64,000 nt of DNA from Semisulcospira habei (lineage: Eukaryota; Mollusca; Gastropoda; Semisulcospiridae), in assembly GCA_036245525.1 (NCBI GenBank), contig BTPG01000006.1:68270286-68334285 (forward strand), given 5' to 3'. The notes below the pieces were generated by a model. The model did not search any database. It worked only from the letters and a program-made list of their open reading frames with translations, and was not told where the DNA came from. The position numbers and the translations under genes were made by a program. Positions 12,239 to 24,157 of the stretch are shown here, piece after piece; positions within the stretch are counted from its first letter, which is position 1; every line of letters begins with the position of its first letter.

Positions 12239-13014
12239 CTCATTCTACCCCCAGACACACCACAGCAGGATAACAGGGGTGGGATTCTAGTAAGAAAGAA
12301 AACGCGGAAAATCAAACGACATTGGTGGGGGGTGGGTGGGGGGTGGGTGGGGGTGGGGGTGGGTTTCATGTCCTTCATTTTCAGCGGCCGAAAAATCAAA
12401 CGACAGGGGGGGAGGGGGGGGGGGGGATAGGCACGCGTGTCCACCGTTCGCCAAAGTATCCAAAAAACCGACAGGGGGAGCGAGACCAAACACACCCGAA
12501 AATGGACTTTGTTATGACACTCCTGATCTGCAGTATAAAAATGGAATGTGCGTACCAGTTTATGTTCAGATGCACACTAAACGGCACTCTGTCTTGGACA
12601 ATATCCTTTTTCACCGCCATTTTCCACTGCGACCTAAAGCTACCGGAAGTGTCGGGCGATAGTGAACCAAACTACATACAAATCCAACCCATTTGAGATT
12701 TTTTTGCCATTTAAGAAGATTTTTTTTTTCCTCGTCTTTTTTTGTTGTTATTAGACGCGGAAAATAAATATGCTTCAGCGAAATTGTGAAAGAATTTCCA
12801 CGGAAATCCGCGGAAACGCGGAAGAATCCCACCCTGGGATAAGGATCGACCATGATAGTTCAAAGGTGATGCCAGAACAGCTTGGCGCCTACGGGCGCCA
12901 AGCTATTCTGGCATCACCCTTGAACTATCATGGTCGATCTGTGTCCTGCGCTGCAATGCGGTCTTGAGAGGACAGGGGCAAAATTTAAGGATTTTGGTGT
13001 TGGGGTAGAATGAG
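12239..13014. mobile_element. TTAA fold-back MITE with a nested element
   Basis: TTAA at 12235-12238 and 13015-13018 bound CTCATTCTACCCC and its complement. The palindromic core is at about 12850-12935. Removing the nested element (12274-12836 plus one GGATAA copy) leaves about 207 bp, the length of the intact unit at 13497-13702. Copy B has a single TTAA at 50786-50789 at the same place, so this is an insertion with TTAA duplication. Confidence 0.9.
12274..12836. mobile_element. CAGGG-ended nonautonomous element nested in a MITE
   Basis: It begins CAGGGGTGGGATTC and ends GAATCCCACCCTG. Flanking GGATAA occurs on both sides (12268-12273 and 12837-12842), while the undisturbed MITE has one GGATAA. 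The interior has words such as CGCGGAAAATCAAACGAC and long G tracts (12326-12365, 12405-12427). hAT-like ends are suggested by CAGGG, but a 6-bp duplication is shorter than the usual 8, so the superfamily is open. Confidence 0.7.
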
Positions 13015-13131
13015 TTAAAGTTTACCATGGACGACGGACGGACGACCAGTGGCCCAGAACATAAACTCACTTTTGCTTCGCACGCACGCCAGCCAATAAA
13101 ATGAAGATGATCATAGAATCACTTTACTTAC

Positions 13132-13356
13132 CAGTTTGTAATTGGGAGCATTCCGCTGCCGTCCATGCACCCTCCTACCAGACGCACCCTCTGTGGCAGA
13201 GGCTGGGGGGCCATGATTCTGCAGCATAGATCCCGATGGGTTTGGACATCCTGCTGCCATCCGGCGCTGGGTGTGTGCCAGAAAGTCCTGAGCCGGTGTG
13301 ACCAAAATGGTGTTGCTGAGAACATGTCCAATACAACCATGTAAACCAACTGACAT
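13132..13356 (-). CDS. Recombinase gene exon 1 (copy A)
   Basis: The exon runs from an ATG at 13356 to the splice donor at 13132. It encodes about 75 residues ending RRVHGRQRNAPNYKL, joined in phase 0 to LANGAWDG of exon 2. The start was chosen because copy B has the same ATG (about 50412), although B has an in-frame stop a few codons later. Its residues are basic and low-complexity, with no domain I can name. A SINE-like repeat starts just upstream (about 13370), so the promoter may lie in or beyond it; no TATA box is evident. Confidence 0.6.
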
Positions 13357-13369
13357 TTTGAATCAGATT

Positions 13370-13930
13370 GATTGTACATTGCTTAACGTCCCGACAGCCA
13401 CTAGGCTTTCTCAGGACGTGCCTGCACTGCTTGTGAAAAAAACCCCACCTAAACAGAACATTGCCATGTATGTCGCCTGCCGGTCAAATACGTTAACTCA
13501 TTCTACCCCAACACCAAAATCCTTAAATTTTGCCCCTGTCCTCTCAAGACTGCATTGCAGTGCAGGGCACAGATCGACCATGATAGTTCAAGGGAGATGC
13601 CAGAATAGCTTGGCGCCCGTAGGCGCCAAGCTATTCTGGCATCACCCTTGAACTATCATGGTGGATCCTTATCCTGCCGTGGTGTGTCTGGGGTAGAATG
13701 AGTTAAATAAACCTAACACATGGGGCCAAGACATAAAGCTAAGACCATTTAGCAACACACATCCAATATCAAGAGCTACAGGCAGTGCAGACAGTAGGGA
13801 GAGTTTTAAAAAGGCAAATTTATACAGGTGAATGGACAAAGGGTAGACAGAAACACATGCATGCCCCAGAATTGAGAGAAAAACCCACCCTGTGGGGCTG
13901 ACCAGGGTGACCCTGAGAACTAAAAACTGG
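13370..13930 (-). mobile_element. SINE-like repeat copy, interrupted by a MITE
   Basis: The minus strand carries the same repeat as the 378-bp copy at 35286-35663, ending CGGGACGTTAAGCAATGTACAATCAATC. It is interrupted at 13493-13706 by a TTAA MITE. The uninterrupted sister copy reads ATACGCTAAATATACC where this one reads ATACG-TTAA-MITE-TTAA-ATAAACC. Confidence 0.75.
13497..13702. mobile_element. Intact TTAA fold-back MITE (206 bp)
   Basis: TTAA at 13493-13496 and 13703-13706 flank CTCATTCTACCCCA and its complement. The interior holds a near-perfect palindrome at about 13575-13660, whose arms include TAGTTCAAGGG, GCCAGAATAGCTTGGCGCC and their complements. No open frame. TTAA target duplication and DNA-transposon-like ends resemble piggyBac-mobilised MITEs (established feature of that superfamily); the mobilising enzyme is unknown. 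Confidence 0.92.
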
Positions 13931-14777
13931 CAATACAGTAAAAAGCGATACTTCAGTTGCACATTCCTAAACGAGACCTGTTTGTGGACGTTCGTTCTTC
14001 GAACCGCGAGGCAGTTTTGCGAACGAGGATTGAAATCTGGCGCCATTTTTGTTTTTTAAAAAAAAAAAAGTCAACTGATAGTTACTGTGCATGCATGTGG
14101 CAAGTTAACACGTCAGAAAAAAAAGAAAAGAAAGAAGAAACAAAATCGCGTGGCAGATTGACCTTGTAATGGGGTTATTGAACGAATTCCTTTCATTGAA
14201 GAAGAAAGCTTTTGTTAAAATCGTGGGGTTCTATTATCATTTACTACAAGACTCAACGGTCAGGCCCGGTGCGGCCGAGAGGCCGAAGACACGTTTGAAA
14301 GCAGACGCCTTATTTTTCTGGGCCAAACGGGTACGGGGATTGGAGGCATCTCTCAGTTAAATAACTGCACTGAACAAGTACATTTGGGCGTGCTCTTAAC
14401 TAAGAAATATTGCATAAAGTACCTCTGCAAATGCGAGAGAATGACCGGTGCGTCCGTTGGAGACGAAAGACGTTTAAGCAAGGGAAGCAACTCCGTTCAT
14501 CGGGTGTTGGACCAATCAAATTGATCTGAAAACACTCCGGCCGCTTCCGTGTCCACACACAGCCCAGGGCATCCCTGAAACACAAAATTAACGATGAAGT
14601 AAATCTGTTAAAATGGGCACATCGTATTTTGATATTTTTTTCTGAATTTTGAATGAAAGATAATACAGAAACAACCCTCAGAAAAAATGGGTGTCTGATC
14701 TGGCCACCCAGAATTTTACACAGACCCAGATTGCATAAGGATGGTAAAGAAAGTAACCCATTTCAGTCATTTGGTGT

Positions 14778-16590
<1,813 letters not shown>

Positions 16591-16599
16591 ATTATTTCA

Positions 16600-16850
16600 G
16601 TTTGTGTGTGTTTGCGTGTGCGTATGCACATAATGATGTGTGTGTATGTGTGTGCGCGCACGTGAGTGTGTGTGTGTTTGTGCGCGCGGCCTACGTGCTG
16701 TGAGTGTGTTCAGTTGTGCGTGTGTGCGCTCGTGTATGTGCACTTGTGTGTTTGTGTTATCTGTGTTTGTGCGCGCGGGTATTTGCGCGGGCGCGCGTGT
16801 TTGTGTGCGCGCGTGCGTGTGTGTGTGCGCGTGAGTGTCAGAGCGCGCCT
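16600..16850. repeat. Degenerate TG/CG-rich simple repeat
   Basis: Alternating purine-pyrimidine sequence of TGTG, CGCG and GTGCG words. The Cys/Val/Arg-rich frames on one strand and His/Thr-rich on the other are translation of the repeat. Confidence 0.85.
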
Positions 16851-16924
16851 GTTTGCCTGTTTTCACACCGCCATACATATGGAACTGGCAATTCAATGCA
16901 TTCCTTTTCTGTCATCACAGCTGA

Positions 16925-17335
16925 CAGGCCCGGATCACTTACCTCAAGGGGGGTGGGGGGAACTTCTTGTTTGGGACCTTCAACATGAAACATAAGCCTC
17001 CACCACGCTAGATCTTGTTCCGCAGGAGCCGGAAAATCAAACAGTGGGGGTGGGGGGGGGGTGGGGTGGGCGGGGGGAGGAGCGGGGTGGGGTGGGCGGG
17101 GGGAGGGGAGGGGTGGGGAGGAGGGGGGAAGGGGGGGGAGGGCGCCAAAAAATCAGTGTGGGGGGAGGGTCGGGGGGGGGGGGGGAGGGGTTGGGCGCCC
17201 AAAAATTCAGTGGGGGCAGGGGGGGGGGGGTCCAAATACATCAAAAGAGGGACTTTGTTATAGCATTAAAAAAAAAATTGGGGTGGGAGGGGGGTGGGCA
17301 TTGACCCCAGTGGCCCCCCTCTTGATCCGGTCCTG
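16925..17335. mobile_element. hAT-like nonautonomous element with G tracts
   Basis: Ends are CAGGCCCGGATCA and TGATCCGGTCCTG. The interior is dominated by G runs (17045-17235) separated by AAAAATTCAGTGGGGG-type words. Related CCAGG-GGCGGATC ends and G/C tracts occur at 31636-32280 and 37682-38345. Superfamily is inferred from end sequence only. Confidence 0.55.
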
Positions 17336-17455
17336 GCTGGCCCGATCGATGTAAGTTGTGTAATAGTGCACATACAACCACGACCAAGGTCCTTTCCTGA
17401 CCTTGACAGCCGCCAAAATCCTTCCAAAATCGAACTCAAGTTCCAGGCTACGCCA

Positions 17456-17522
17456 GGCATAGATCCTCATGCGCCCCATCAGGCTCAGTCTGCAAGGGCT
17501 CATGAGAATCTACGCCTCTCGC
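17456..17522. mobile_element. CTCATGAG hairpin, diverged copy
   Basis: Left arm GGCATAGATCCTCATG, right arm CTCATGAGAATCTACGCCTCTCGC; the centre is altered. Confidence 0.65.
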
Positions 17523-17559
17523 TGCACTTATTTTCGGTCACAGCAGAAAAATCTGATCT

Positions 17560-17700
17560 GCGCTAGATTTACTGAGCCCAATGCGCACAAGGCCATCGGG
17601 CCGACGGTAGCCGCCGTTGGCCTGCGCACGGCCGTGCGCGGGCCAACGGCGGCTGACGTCGGCCCGATGCCCTTGCTCGCATTGGGAAGGGTGTTTGGAG
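17560..17700. repeat. GC-rich palindrome
   Basis: CATCGGGCCGAC..GCCGCCGTTGGCC and CGGGCCAACGGCGGC..GTCGGCCCGATG pair around a GCGCACGGCCGTGCGC centre. Outer CCCAATGCG and CGCATTGGG extend it. A related unit with GGGCCC words is the tandem array near 30.7-31.0 kb. Confidence 0.75.
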
Positions 17701-17922
17701 TTTAGCGCACAATTTTTAAACTAAAAATTCTTTTTCTTTTGTCAATGTCAGCTCACTATAACTCGCATTGACAGCTTCGTAAAAGTACACAGCTGTCAGT
17801 TGATTGCCCCATAGCGTGAAAAGTGGTCTGCGTCAACTTCCTTACTGATGTGCAGTAAATAGTCTATACGGCCCAAGTGTCCTCTTGAGAAGAAGAAATA
17901 TAAAATGAGATCGATCAGTAAT

Positions 17923-17990
17923 CGCAAGAGGCATAGATTCTCATGAGCCCCTGCAGTTGCAGGGGCTCATGAGAATCTATGCCTCTTGCG
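17923..17990. mobile_element. CTCATGAG hairpin, near-perfect 68-bp copy
   Basis: Arms CGCAAGAGGCATAGATTCTC... and ...GAGAATCTATGCCTCTTGCG match at every position except the two central bases. It is the clearest member of a family with about 17 recognisable copies in the window. Confidence 0.9.
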
Positions 17991-18063
17991 CATTGAATAT
18001 CCCATGCCTGTGGTCATGATCAAGTGTATTCAAGGCGATTAGTCCTGCCGTTATTTAGCAAAA

Positions 18064-20193
18064 ATCGTCTGCAGCAGTCTCCAGCGCAAGCTCAGAGATC
18101 TCCAGAATGAGTGGTGGACCAGACTTGCACAGAGGACCCAGCTTTTGCGCTGACAATGGTGACTACAGGGGCTTCTACGAAGCACTGAAAGCAGTGTATG
18201 GCCCCAGGCACCTGGTACAAAGTCCCCGGCGAAGTGCGAATGGCCAGGCACTCCTCACAGATAATACCTCCATCTTGAACCGCTGGTCGGAGTACTTTCA
18301 GAGCCTCTTCAGGCGCTGAGCGCACTGTTCAAGAAGCAGTCGTCCTACAAATCCCACAACTACCAGTAAAGGTTGAATTGGACGAACCGCCCACCGCTGA
18401 AGAGACCCTCACAGCCATCCACCAGCTCAAGAGTGGCAAAGCAGCAGGCATTGATGGAATAAAGCCAGAGATCTGGAAACATGGAGGCACAGCACTGCAC
18501 AGCAAGCTCCATGACCTCTTTCTCTGCTGCTGGGAGGAAGGAACACTACCAAAGGATCTCCGTGATGCTGTCGTTATCACCCTGTACAAGAACAAAGGCG
18601 AGAAGTCTGACTGTTCCAACTATCGGGGAATCACCCTGCTGTCCATTGCTGGGAAAATTCTTGCAAGGCTGCTCCTGAATCGGCTGGTACCTGCCATCGC
18701 TGAAGACCACCTCCCAGAGGGCCAGTGTGGCTTCAGAGCAAACAGGAGCACCACCGATATGGTCTTTGTGCTGAGACAGCTTCAGGAGAAGTGCCGCGAG
18801 CAGAACAAAGGGCTGTACGTAACGTTTGTCGACCTAACAAAAGCGTTCGACACTGTGAGCAGGCAAGGCATGTGGCAGATCCTGGAGCGACTTGGCTGTC
18901 CCCCAAAGTTCCTCAGCATGATTGTCCAGCTACACGAGGACCAGCAAGGCCAGGTCAGACTCAACAATGACCTCTCAGAACCATTCCCTATTCTCAACGG
19001 CGTAAAGCAGGGCTGCGTGCTGGCACCGACCCTCTTCACCATCTTTTTTAGCATGATGTTGAAGCAGGCCACAGTGGACCTCGATGATGACGATGCAGTG
19101 TACATCAGGTATCGTCTCGATGGCAGCCTGTTCAACCTCAGACGACTGCAGGCCCACACAAAAACCCTAGACCAACTGATTCGTGAGCTGCTTTTTGCTG
19201 ATGACGCTGCCCTCGTTGCACACACACAGAGAGCCCTGCAGCGCATCACGTCCTGCTTCGCAGACACTGCCCAGCTCTTTGGACTCGAGGTCATTCTGAA
19301 AAAGACAGAGGTCCTCCATCAGCCGGCACCCAAGACAGTGTATCGCCCTCCTCACATCACCATTGGCGAGTCTGAACTAAAGTCAGTGCACCAGTTTACT
19401 TACCTTGGCTGCATTATCACGTCGGACGCCAAGCTGGACAAGGAGCTTGACAGCAGGCTGGCAAAAGCGAACAGCGCTTTCGGGCGACTTTTCAAGCGGG
19501 CGTGGCACAATCAACAGCTGAAAACAGGCACCAAGATCAGCGTGTACAGAGCTGTGGTCCTCACTACCCTGCTGTATGGTCCCGAGTCCTGGGCCCTCTA
19601 CCGCAGCCAACTACGACTCCTCGAACGCTTCCACCAGCGCTGCCTTCGTACCATCCTGGGCATTCACTGGAGTGACTATGTCACCAACGTCGAGGTCCTT
19701 GAACAGGTTGAAACTGTGAGCATCGAGGCTTTGCTGCTGCGGACACAGCTCCGCTGGGCGGGGCATGTCTCCAGGATGGAGGATCATCGCCTACCAAAGA
19801 TCACCCTGTTCGGCGAGCTTGCTACTGGACACCGTGACAGAGGGGCACCAAAGAAGAGATACAAAGACTGTCTCAAGAAGTCACTAAGTGCCTGCCAAAT
19901 CGACCACCACCAGTGGTCTTCGCTTGCTGTGGACCGTGACACCTGGCGCTCCACCATTTACAAGGCAGCCGTCTCCTTTGAGGACTCTCGCAGAGCTAGC
20001 CTTAAGGACAAGCGGCTCAGGAGAAAAAACAGAGATGCCGCAACTCAGAACCCTGGCCATACCTCCCCCTGCAGCCACTGCGGTCGAACCTGCCTGTCCC
20101 GGATTGGCCTCCGCAGCCACGAACAGGCCTGCAGACGTCGTGGGCAACTCCTATAAAATCTTCGTTCGCGAACTCAAGCCAAGCCTATTAAAA
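18064..20193 (+). mobile_element. Non-LTR retrotransposon (LINE), copy 1, 5'-truncated
   Basis: The insertion is flanked by TTAGCAAAA at 18055-18063 and 20194-20202, a probable 9-bp target-site duplication. The 5' end lacks the endonuclease region. The sequence before 18378 encodes the reading frame just upstream of the RT (YRGFYEALKAVYGPRH...NRWSEYFQSLF) but has at least two frameshifts, one a single-base insertion near 18314 compared with copy 2. The 3' UTR is only about 40 bp after the stop. Confidence 0.85.
18378..20156 (+). CDS. LINE reverse transcriptase, copy 1
   Basis: 592 codons from an internal ATG; the true protein begins further upstream. RT landmarks in order: GKAAGIDGI (about 20-28), NYRGITLL (81-88), DLTKAFD (152-158), GVKQGCVLAP (208-217), LLFADDAALV (271-280) with the catalytic Asp pair, and a C-terminal domain with TYLGCIIT and LRWAGHVSRM. 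It ends in a CCHC-like finger CSHCGRTC...H...C (about 565-585) and RRRGQLL. No RNase H. It would copy its RNA at the target site (established for LINEs). Frame is open throughout, but the element is 5'-truncated. Clade not assigned; C-terminal fingers of this form occur in several invertebrate LINE lineages. Confidence 0.88.
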   Translation: MDEPPTAEETLTAIHQLKSGKAAGIDGIKPEIWKHGGTALHSKLHDLFLCCWEEGTLPKDLRDAVVITLYKNKGEKSDCSNYRGITLLSIAGKILARLLLNRLVPAIAEDHLPEGQCGFRANRSTTDMVFVLRQLQEKCREQNKGLYVTFVDLTKAFDTVSRQGMWQILERLGCPPKFLSMIVQLHEDQQGQVRLNNDLSEPFPILNGVKQGCVLAPTLFTIFFSMMLKQATVDLDDDDAVYIRYRLDGSLFNLRRLQAHTKTLDQLIRELLFADDAALVAHTQRALQRITSCFADTAQLFGLEVILKKTEVLHQPAPKTVYRPPHITIGESELKSVHQFTYLGCIITSDAKLDKELDSRLAKANSAFGRLFKRAWHNQQLKTGTKISVYRAVVLTTLLYGPESWALYRSQLRLLERFHQRCLRTILGIHWSDYVTNVEVLEQVETVSIEALLLRTQLRWAGHVSRMEDHRLPKITLFGELATGHRDRGAPKKRYKDCLKKSLSACQIDHHQWSSLAVDRDTWRSTIYKAAVSFEDSRRASLKDKRLRRKNRDAATQNPGHTSPCSHCGRTCLSRIGLRSHEQACRRRGQLL

Positions 20194-20202
20194 TTAGCAA
20201 AA

Positions 20203-22655
20203 GCCAGTTTGTGTATTCTGAGAAATCTATACAATATTACATCTGTACAGTGAAAATATCGCTCTTCTCAGTCAAGAATGGACATGCTGGCTATTTGCAA
20301 AGAACGACAGTCTCAGCACTGAGTGTCTGAAAAGAAAAGAAATAACATAATGGCCTACACGCGGCAGCAGGCACATATTCTCCTGAGGTGCGGGGGCTCA
20401 TGAGGATCAGGCTATGTCTCCAAAAGTTTTGAAATGGCAGGCTAGCAAATAGTCAAATTTCCCCAAATCGCAGTTTTACAGTTTTCGGGATGTACATATG
20501 TAATCAATTGATTATGCATCGCACGTCACTGGGCTAGTTGGCAAAATGCACTATTACGATACTAACCAAGGCCAAACATTCGCCAGATCTCTGAAGAAGA
20601 AAGATGTACAATGCGGGGGATAACACACTGCAGCAAGAGGCATAATCCTCCGCCCAGCATGAGCCTCTGCAGCTGCAGGGGCTCATGAGAATCTATGCCT
20701 CTTGCAGATGTAGTAAGTGGCCAGTTAACAGGGGATTTTAAGTCCAACCAAAGATAGTACACACAGGGGAAACAAAAGCTTGAAACTGCGCCTGCGTAAT
20801 ACAGTATACAACCGGTGTGAAAAAACAAGCGCACGCTTATGTTGCGTGCTCAGCCGGCTTTTGTGGCCTGATGCATACATTATCATACATTAACCAAGAA
20901 ACAGCTGTGTCAGGCGGAACAGAACACGTAGCGTATAGAAAGACTGAAGCGCGCATGTTTATACGCAACCCCCTCCCCCCCATCCCCCGCCCCACCCCCC
21001 CTGGACGAAATCAGCGAAAGCTGGAAGTCCCGATCCCTTTCTAAAATAGCATAGCATGTTTATACGCTGTACTGTACGGCTGTGTAGGCATGCGGTATGT
21101 GTCAGTGACCGAATAAAGCTCTAGACATGGAAACTTGACCAGTCCACAAAAGACCTAGCCACCGAATAAACTCACAGCAGAGGGGGGAGGACTGAAAAGG
21201 GGGTGGATGCTACCATCACGGATTTATTTTCACGACTGACGATTTATTTTTGCTAATTAACGAATCGCGAAACCAACAACAAAGTGGATTTTTGGCACGT
21301 TTCACGATGGAGAGACTGAGACGATAAAAAGCTCTTTTTAAACGCCGATGAACTAAGAACTTATGAGGGGAGGGGAGGGTTGGGGTGGGGGGGGGGGGGG
21401 GATAGAGGATGTAGTGTACTAGCACTGACTGCCGAATGTGTAGATGTGCACACGATTGCAACTCAGCCGACGAGAAAACAAAGGTGAACAAAAACAATCA
21501 CGCCATTACGATATAGTGCGTACCCCCCCATCCCCACACTATACTGACCCTCATTACAGAACGCCGTGATAATCCAGACTGCATAAGCTAGTGATTCATA
21601 GTCCATAAGCTAGCCCGATCTACCGTGCACCCCCCTCCCCTCCCCAGTACTCAATTAGATGGGTTTCAAAGTGTACCTTAGTATGTCCTGAGATGTTTAA
21701 GCCATGTTCCCAGAAAATCCTTATGAACACACCAGAGATATAGCCGATGGCGCAAGGGTACCCCCATTTACGCTCTTCGCGGATGCTAAAATGAGGTTGA
21801 GAAACATTTTCCTCTAAAGAAATCAGAATTCATTCCAGAAGCCCAAATCAGGCAATATTATGTTAAGGCCGGCATCCTTTGCAAAAAATAGAATGAAAAA
21901 ATATTGAATCTCTGCCGCGGGCTCACAGTATTTGAATCAGTAAAGGTATTTGTTTACCCAGTAAACGGTAATTTCTGCGAAATCGCAAAAAAAGACAAAA
22001 ATAATGTGTCAGATGCCTTCAGACATTTTCTATAGCACTGGCAGTCCATTTTCAGGCTTACATTATCACAACAGGATGTCACAATTATTATAAACTTGAC
22101 TAGGTGATGCTGTGATCACTGTGAGTGCCACAGTGGTTGATTTTGTATCCCTACCCACAAGTTGTAAAAATACACAAAATTAATTAGAAAAAATTACTAA
22201 AGTTATTCCATTTCATTTTGACCTCTCTTTACCTATTAAGTTTCAATAATGTGAGCATAAAGTGCAAGAAAATAAGGAAAGTCGTCATCGGTGAATGATA
22301 GCTTTTTCCCATTTAAAATTGCCGAATTGGGAAACTTACGTTGTTTCCGATGCCCTCAGAAATTTTGTATACAACTGATAGGTCTTATTTTAGGTTTTAT
22401 TGGTTAGGATAAAGTACCACAGTTACTCCCAACCTGATTTTATGTTGCTGTGATACATTTAGGGGCCACTGTGGCTAAATCTGCTACCCTATCCTCCTTT
22501 TACCAGTACGCAAACGAACGCAAAATGATCAAACAATTGCTTATTTCATACTCCTCTGTTTAAATATTTTTGTTGCCAGTTTTCTTAACAAAGTATGCAT
22601 ACTGAGCATACAAATTTGTGATCATTTCAAAGAAAAGCAGAAGATAGTGGTAGAA
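20203..22655. other. Mostly featureless DNA with two hairpins
   Basis: A partial CTCATGAG hairpin at about 20380-20412 and a fuller copy at 20634-20706. C/G-rich runs at 20980-21005 and 21375-21400. From 21420 to 22650 I see AT-rich DNA with no recognisable gene or repeat. Confidence 0.5.
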
Positions 22656-22659
22656 AACC

Positions 22660-22845
22660 CTTTAAAATAGAAACAAGGAACGACGTTTCGGATCAAAGAT
22701 CCTTCTTCAGGTGACATGGAAACAAACGTAGAACAGAAAAGAAAAGAAAAGTCCAACCTGGTTGTTGTATCGAACGAACATGCTCCTCGCAGCGTTCAGG
22801 GAGTGTACGGTATGTACGGTTGTAGTTTTGCTGTGGGCCTGGAAA
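22660..22845 (-). mobile_element. Penelope-like element 3' end, minus-strand piece
   Basis: The minus strand carries the 3' end TCACCTGAAGAAGGATC...CGAAACGTCGTTCC at 22665-22720, shared with 25003-25040, and a GIY-YIG coding piece at 22760-22815 (shared with 24385-24425). The sequence between those parts is missing compared with the plus-strand copy. The 'CTGAAGAAGG...CCGAAACGTC' end is typical of Penelope-like elements (established knowledge). Confidence 0.7.
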
Positions 22846-22849
22846 GTGT

Positions 22850-22851
22850 GT

Positions 22852-22927
<76 letters not shown>
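22850..22927. repeat. (TG)n microsatellite
   Basis: About 38 TG units next to a LINE 3' tail. Confidence 0.95.
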
Positions 22928-22931
<4 letters not shown>

Positions 22932-23660
22932 GATTGATTATTGGTGTTTAACGCCGAGCAGGCGACTAAGGCCATCTCACGGCGGGATGGGTAAAAATCT
23001 GGTCAGCCAGACTAAATGCAAGGTCTTAAGACAAGATGTAAATATACCTTAAAAATATGGCAGGCTAAAATGTTGCACGAGTCTTTAGAAGAAACGTTTA
23101 CAGACTCTCAAAAAGGGCAAAATAGTGAAAATCACATTGTCTATGAATGCTCAGATCTTGTTAAAAGTATTGCATTCTCTCAAGAAATTGAAGATTTTGT
23201 CCGGGGGAACATCCCGGAACAAAACCTTCAAGGAGTCTGCTGTGAAATGTTTATATCTGGTGTCAATGAGATCGGCACAATACAGCAAAATGTGTCGAAC
23301 AGAAAACTGCTCGTCACAGGCAAAACACCATGGACGCTCATCCTGTTTTAGTAAGTAAGAGTGCGTAACATACGTGTGCCCGATGTGGAGCCGAGTAAGG
23401 ACAGTCTCCTCACGGCGGCTGCCGCAGCGATGAGGTAGACTGTCGGACACCGTACTGCGGAAGAGCCTCATGCAGCTTGTTCCCTTCCTCTTTGTCCCAC
23501 TCGGACTGCCACTCGCGGGCTATATACGCACTAATCATAGGTTTAAAATCACTGTGAACAGTCTGTATGTCAGGGACAGGGTCATTGCGGGCACTGTTGG
23601 CAGCAGAATATGCGATCCTGTTGCCTTCGATGCCCACATGCCCTGGGACCCAAATAAAAA
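22928..23660 (-). pseudogene. LINE 3' fragment: RNase H end and C-terminal domain
   Basis: Reading on the minus strand from 23660: IFIWVPGHVGIEGNRIAYSA (the RNase H HxGxxGN-type end), then a helical region (EWQSEWDKEEGN), then CGSRREETVLTRLHIGHTY...CFACDEQFSVRHILLYC, a zinc-knuckle-like tail usual after RNase H in Jockey/I-type LINEs. One frameshift separates the two parts near 23430. Its 3' end (22928-22992) is CCGCCGTGAGATGGCCTTAG...GGCGTTAAACACC plus an AATC tail. The same tail occurs alone at 36963-37020 and 40896-40956. Confidence 0.8.
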
Positions 23661-23744
23661 TGATGTCATAATAATGTGTACAGTTTTTGTAATTGTATTT
23701 TTGAAATTTGTAAGGCGCCTAGAGCTCTACCTGATTTTAGGCGC

Positions 23745-23749
23745 CATAA

Positions 23750-23823
<74 letters not shown>
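23745..23823. repeat. (ATT)n with retroposon tail
   Basis: About 26 ATT units. Preceded at 23715-23745 by GCGCCTAGAGCTC...GGCGCCATAAATT. Confidence 0.95.
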
Positions 23824-23824
<1 letters not shown>

Positions 23825-23825
23825 A

Positions 23826-24076
23826 TAACAGAAAAGAACACGATAGAAAGAAAAGACGCCATCCTGTATAGAGAGAATTTAGAATGACGTAAAACAACAA
23901 CAACAAACAAACAAACAACGAACACACACACACACACGCACATAATGACGCAAATACACATGCACAAAACACGTAGCACAAAACTTACGTCTACATACAT
24001 ACACGTCACTGCATACATTCGCATTCACTCGTGCCTGCTGCCGCTCACGTACATGCACACACACACACACACACAC

Positions 24077-24157
<81 letters not shown>

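Larger units (their letters stand above)
11900..13131 (-). other. Intron of the recombinase gene (copy A)
   Basis: GT at 13131-13130 (donor CTG|GTAAGT) and AG at 11901-11900 bound the intron. Copy B has the same donor (about 50682) and acceptor (about 51112). The intron carries a dispersed repeat (GGCATTTTCTCGGAGACTAT...CAAGACCTT; also at 29895-30010 and 50790-50900) and, in A only, the MITE at 12239-13014. Confidence 0.7.

Noticed and set aside
17008..17304. Gly/Arg- and Pro-rich frames
   Set aside because: Translation of G/C homopolymer tracts in a nonautonomous element.
17923..17990. microRNA precursor
   Set aside because: The hairpin is near-perfect with almost no loop and occurs many times, which fits a repeat better than a miRNA gene. 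Small-RNA production is still worth testing.
18782..19294. Antisense frames inside the LINE reverse transcriptase (also at 46300-46815)
   Set aside because: No domain; they mirror the conserved RT coding strand.
20817..21044. Short host-like frame
   Set aside because: No domain, no splice context and a low-complexity proline end.
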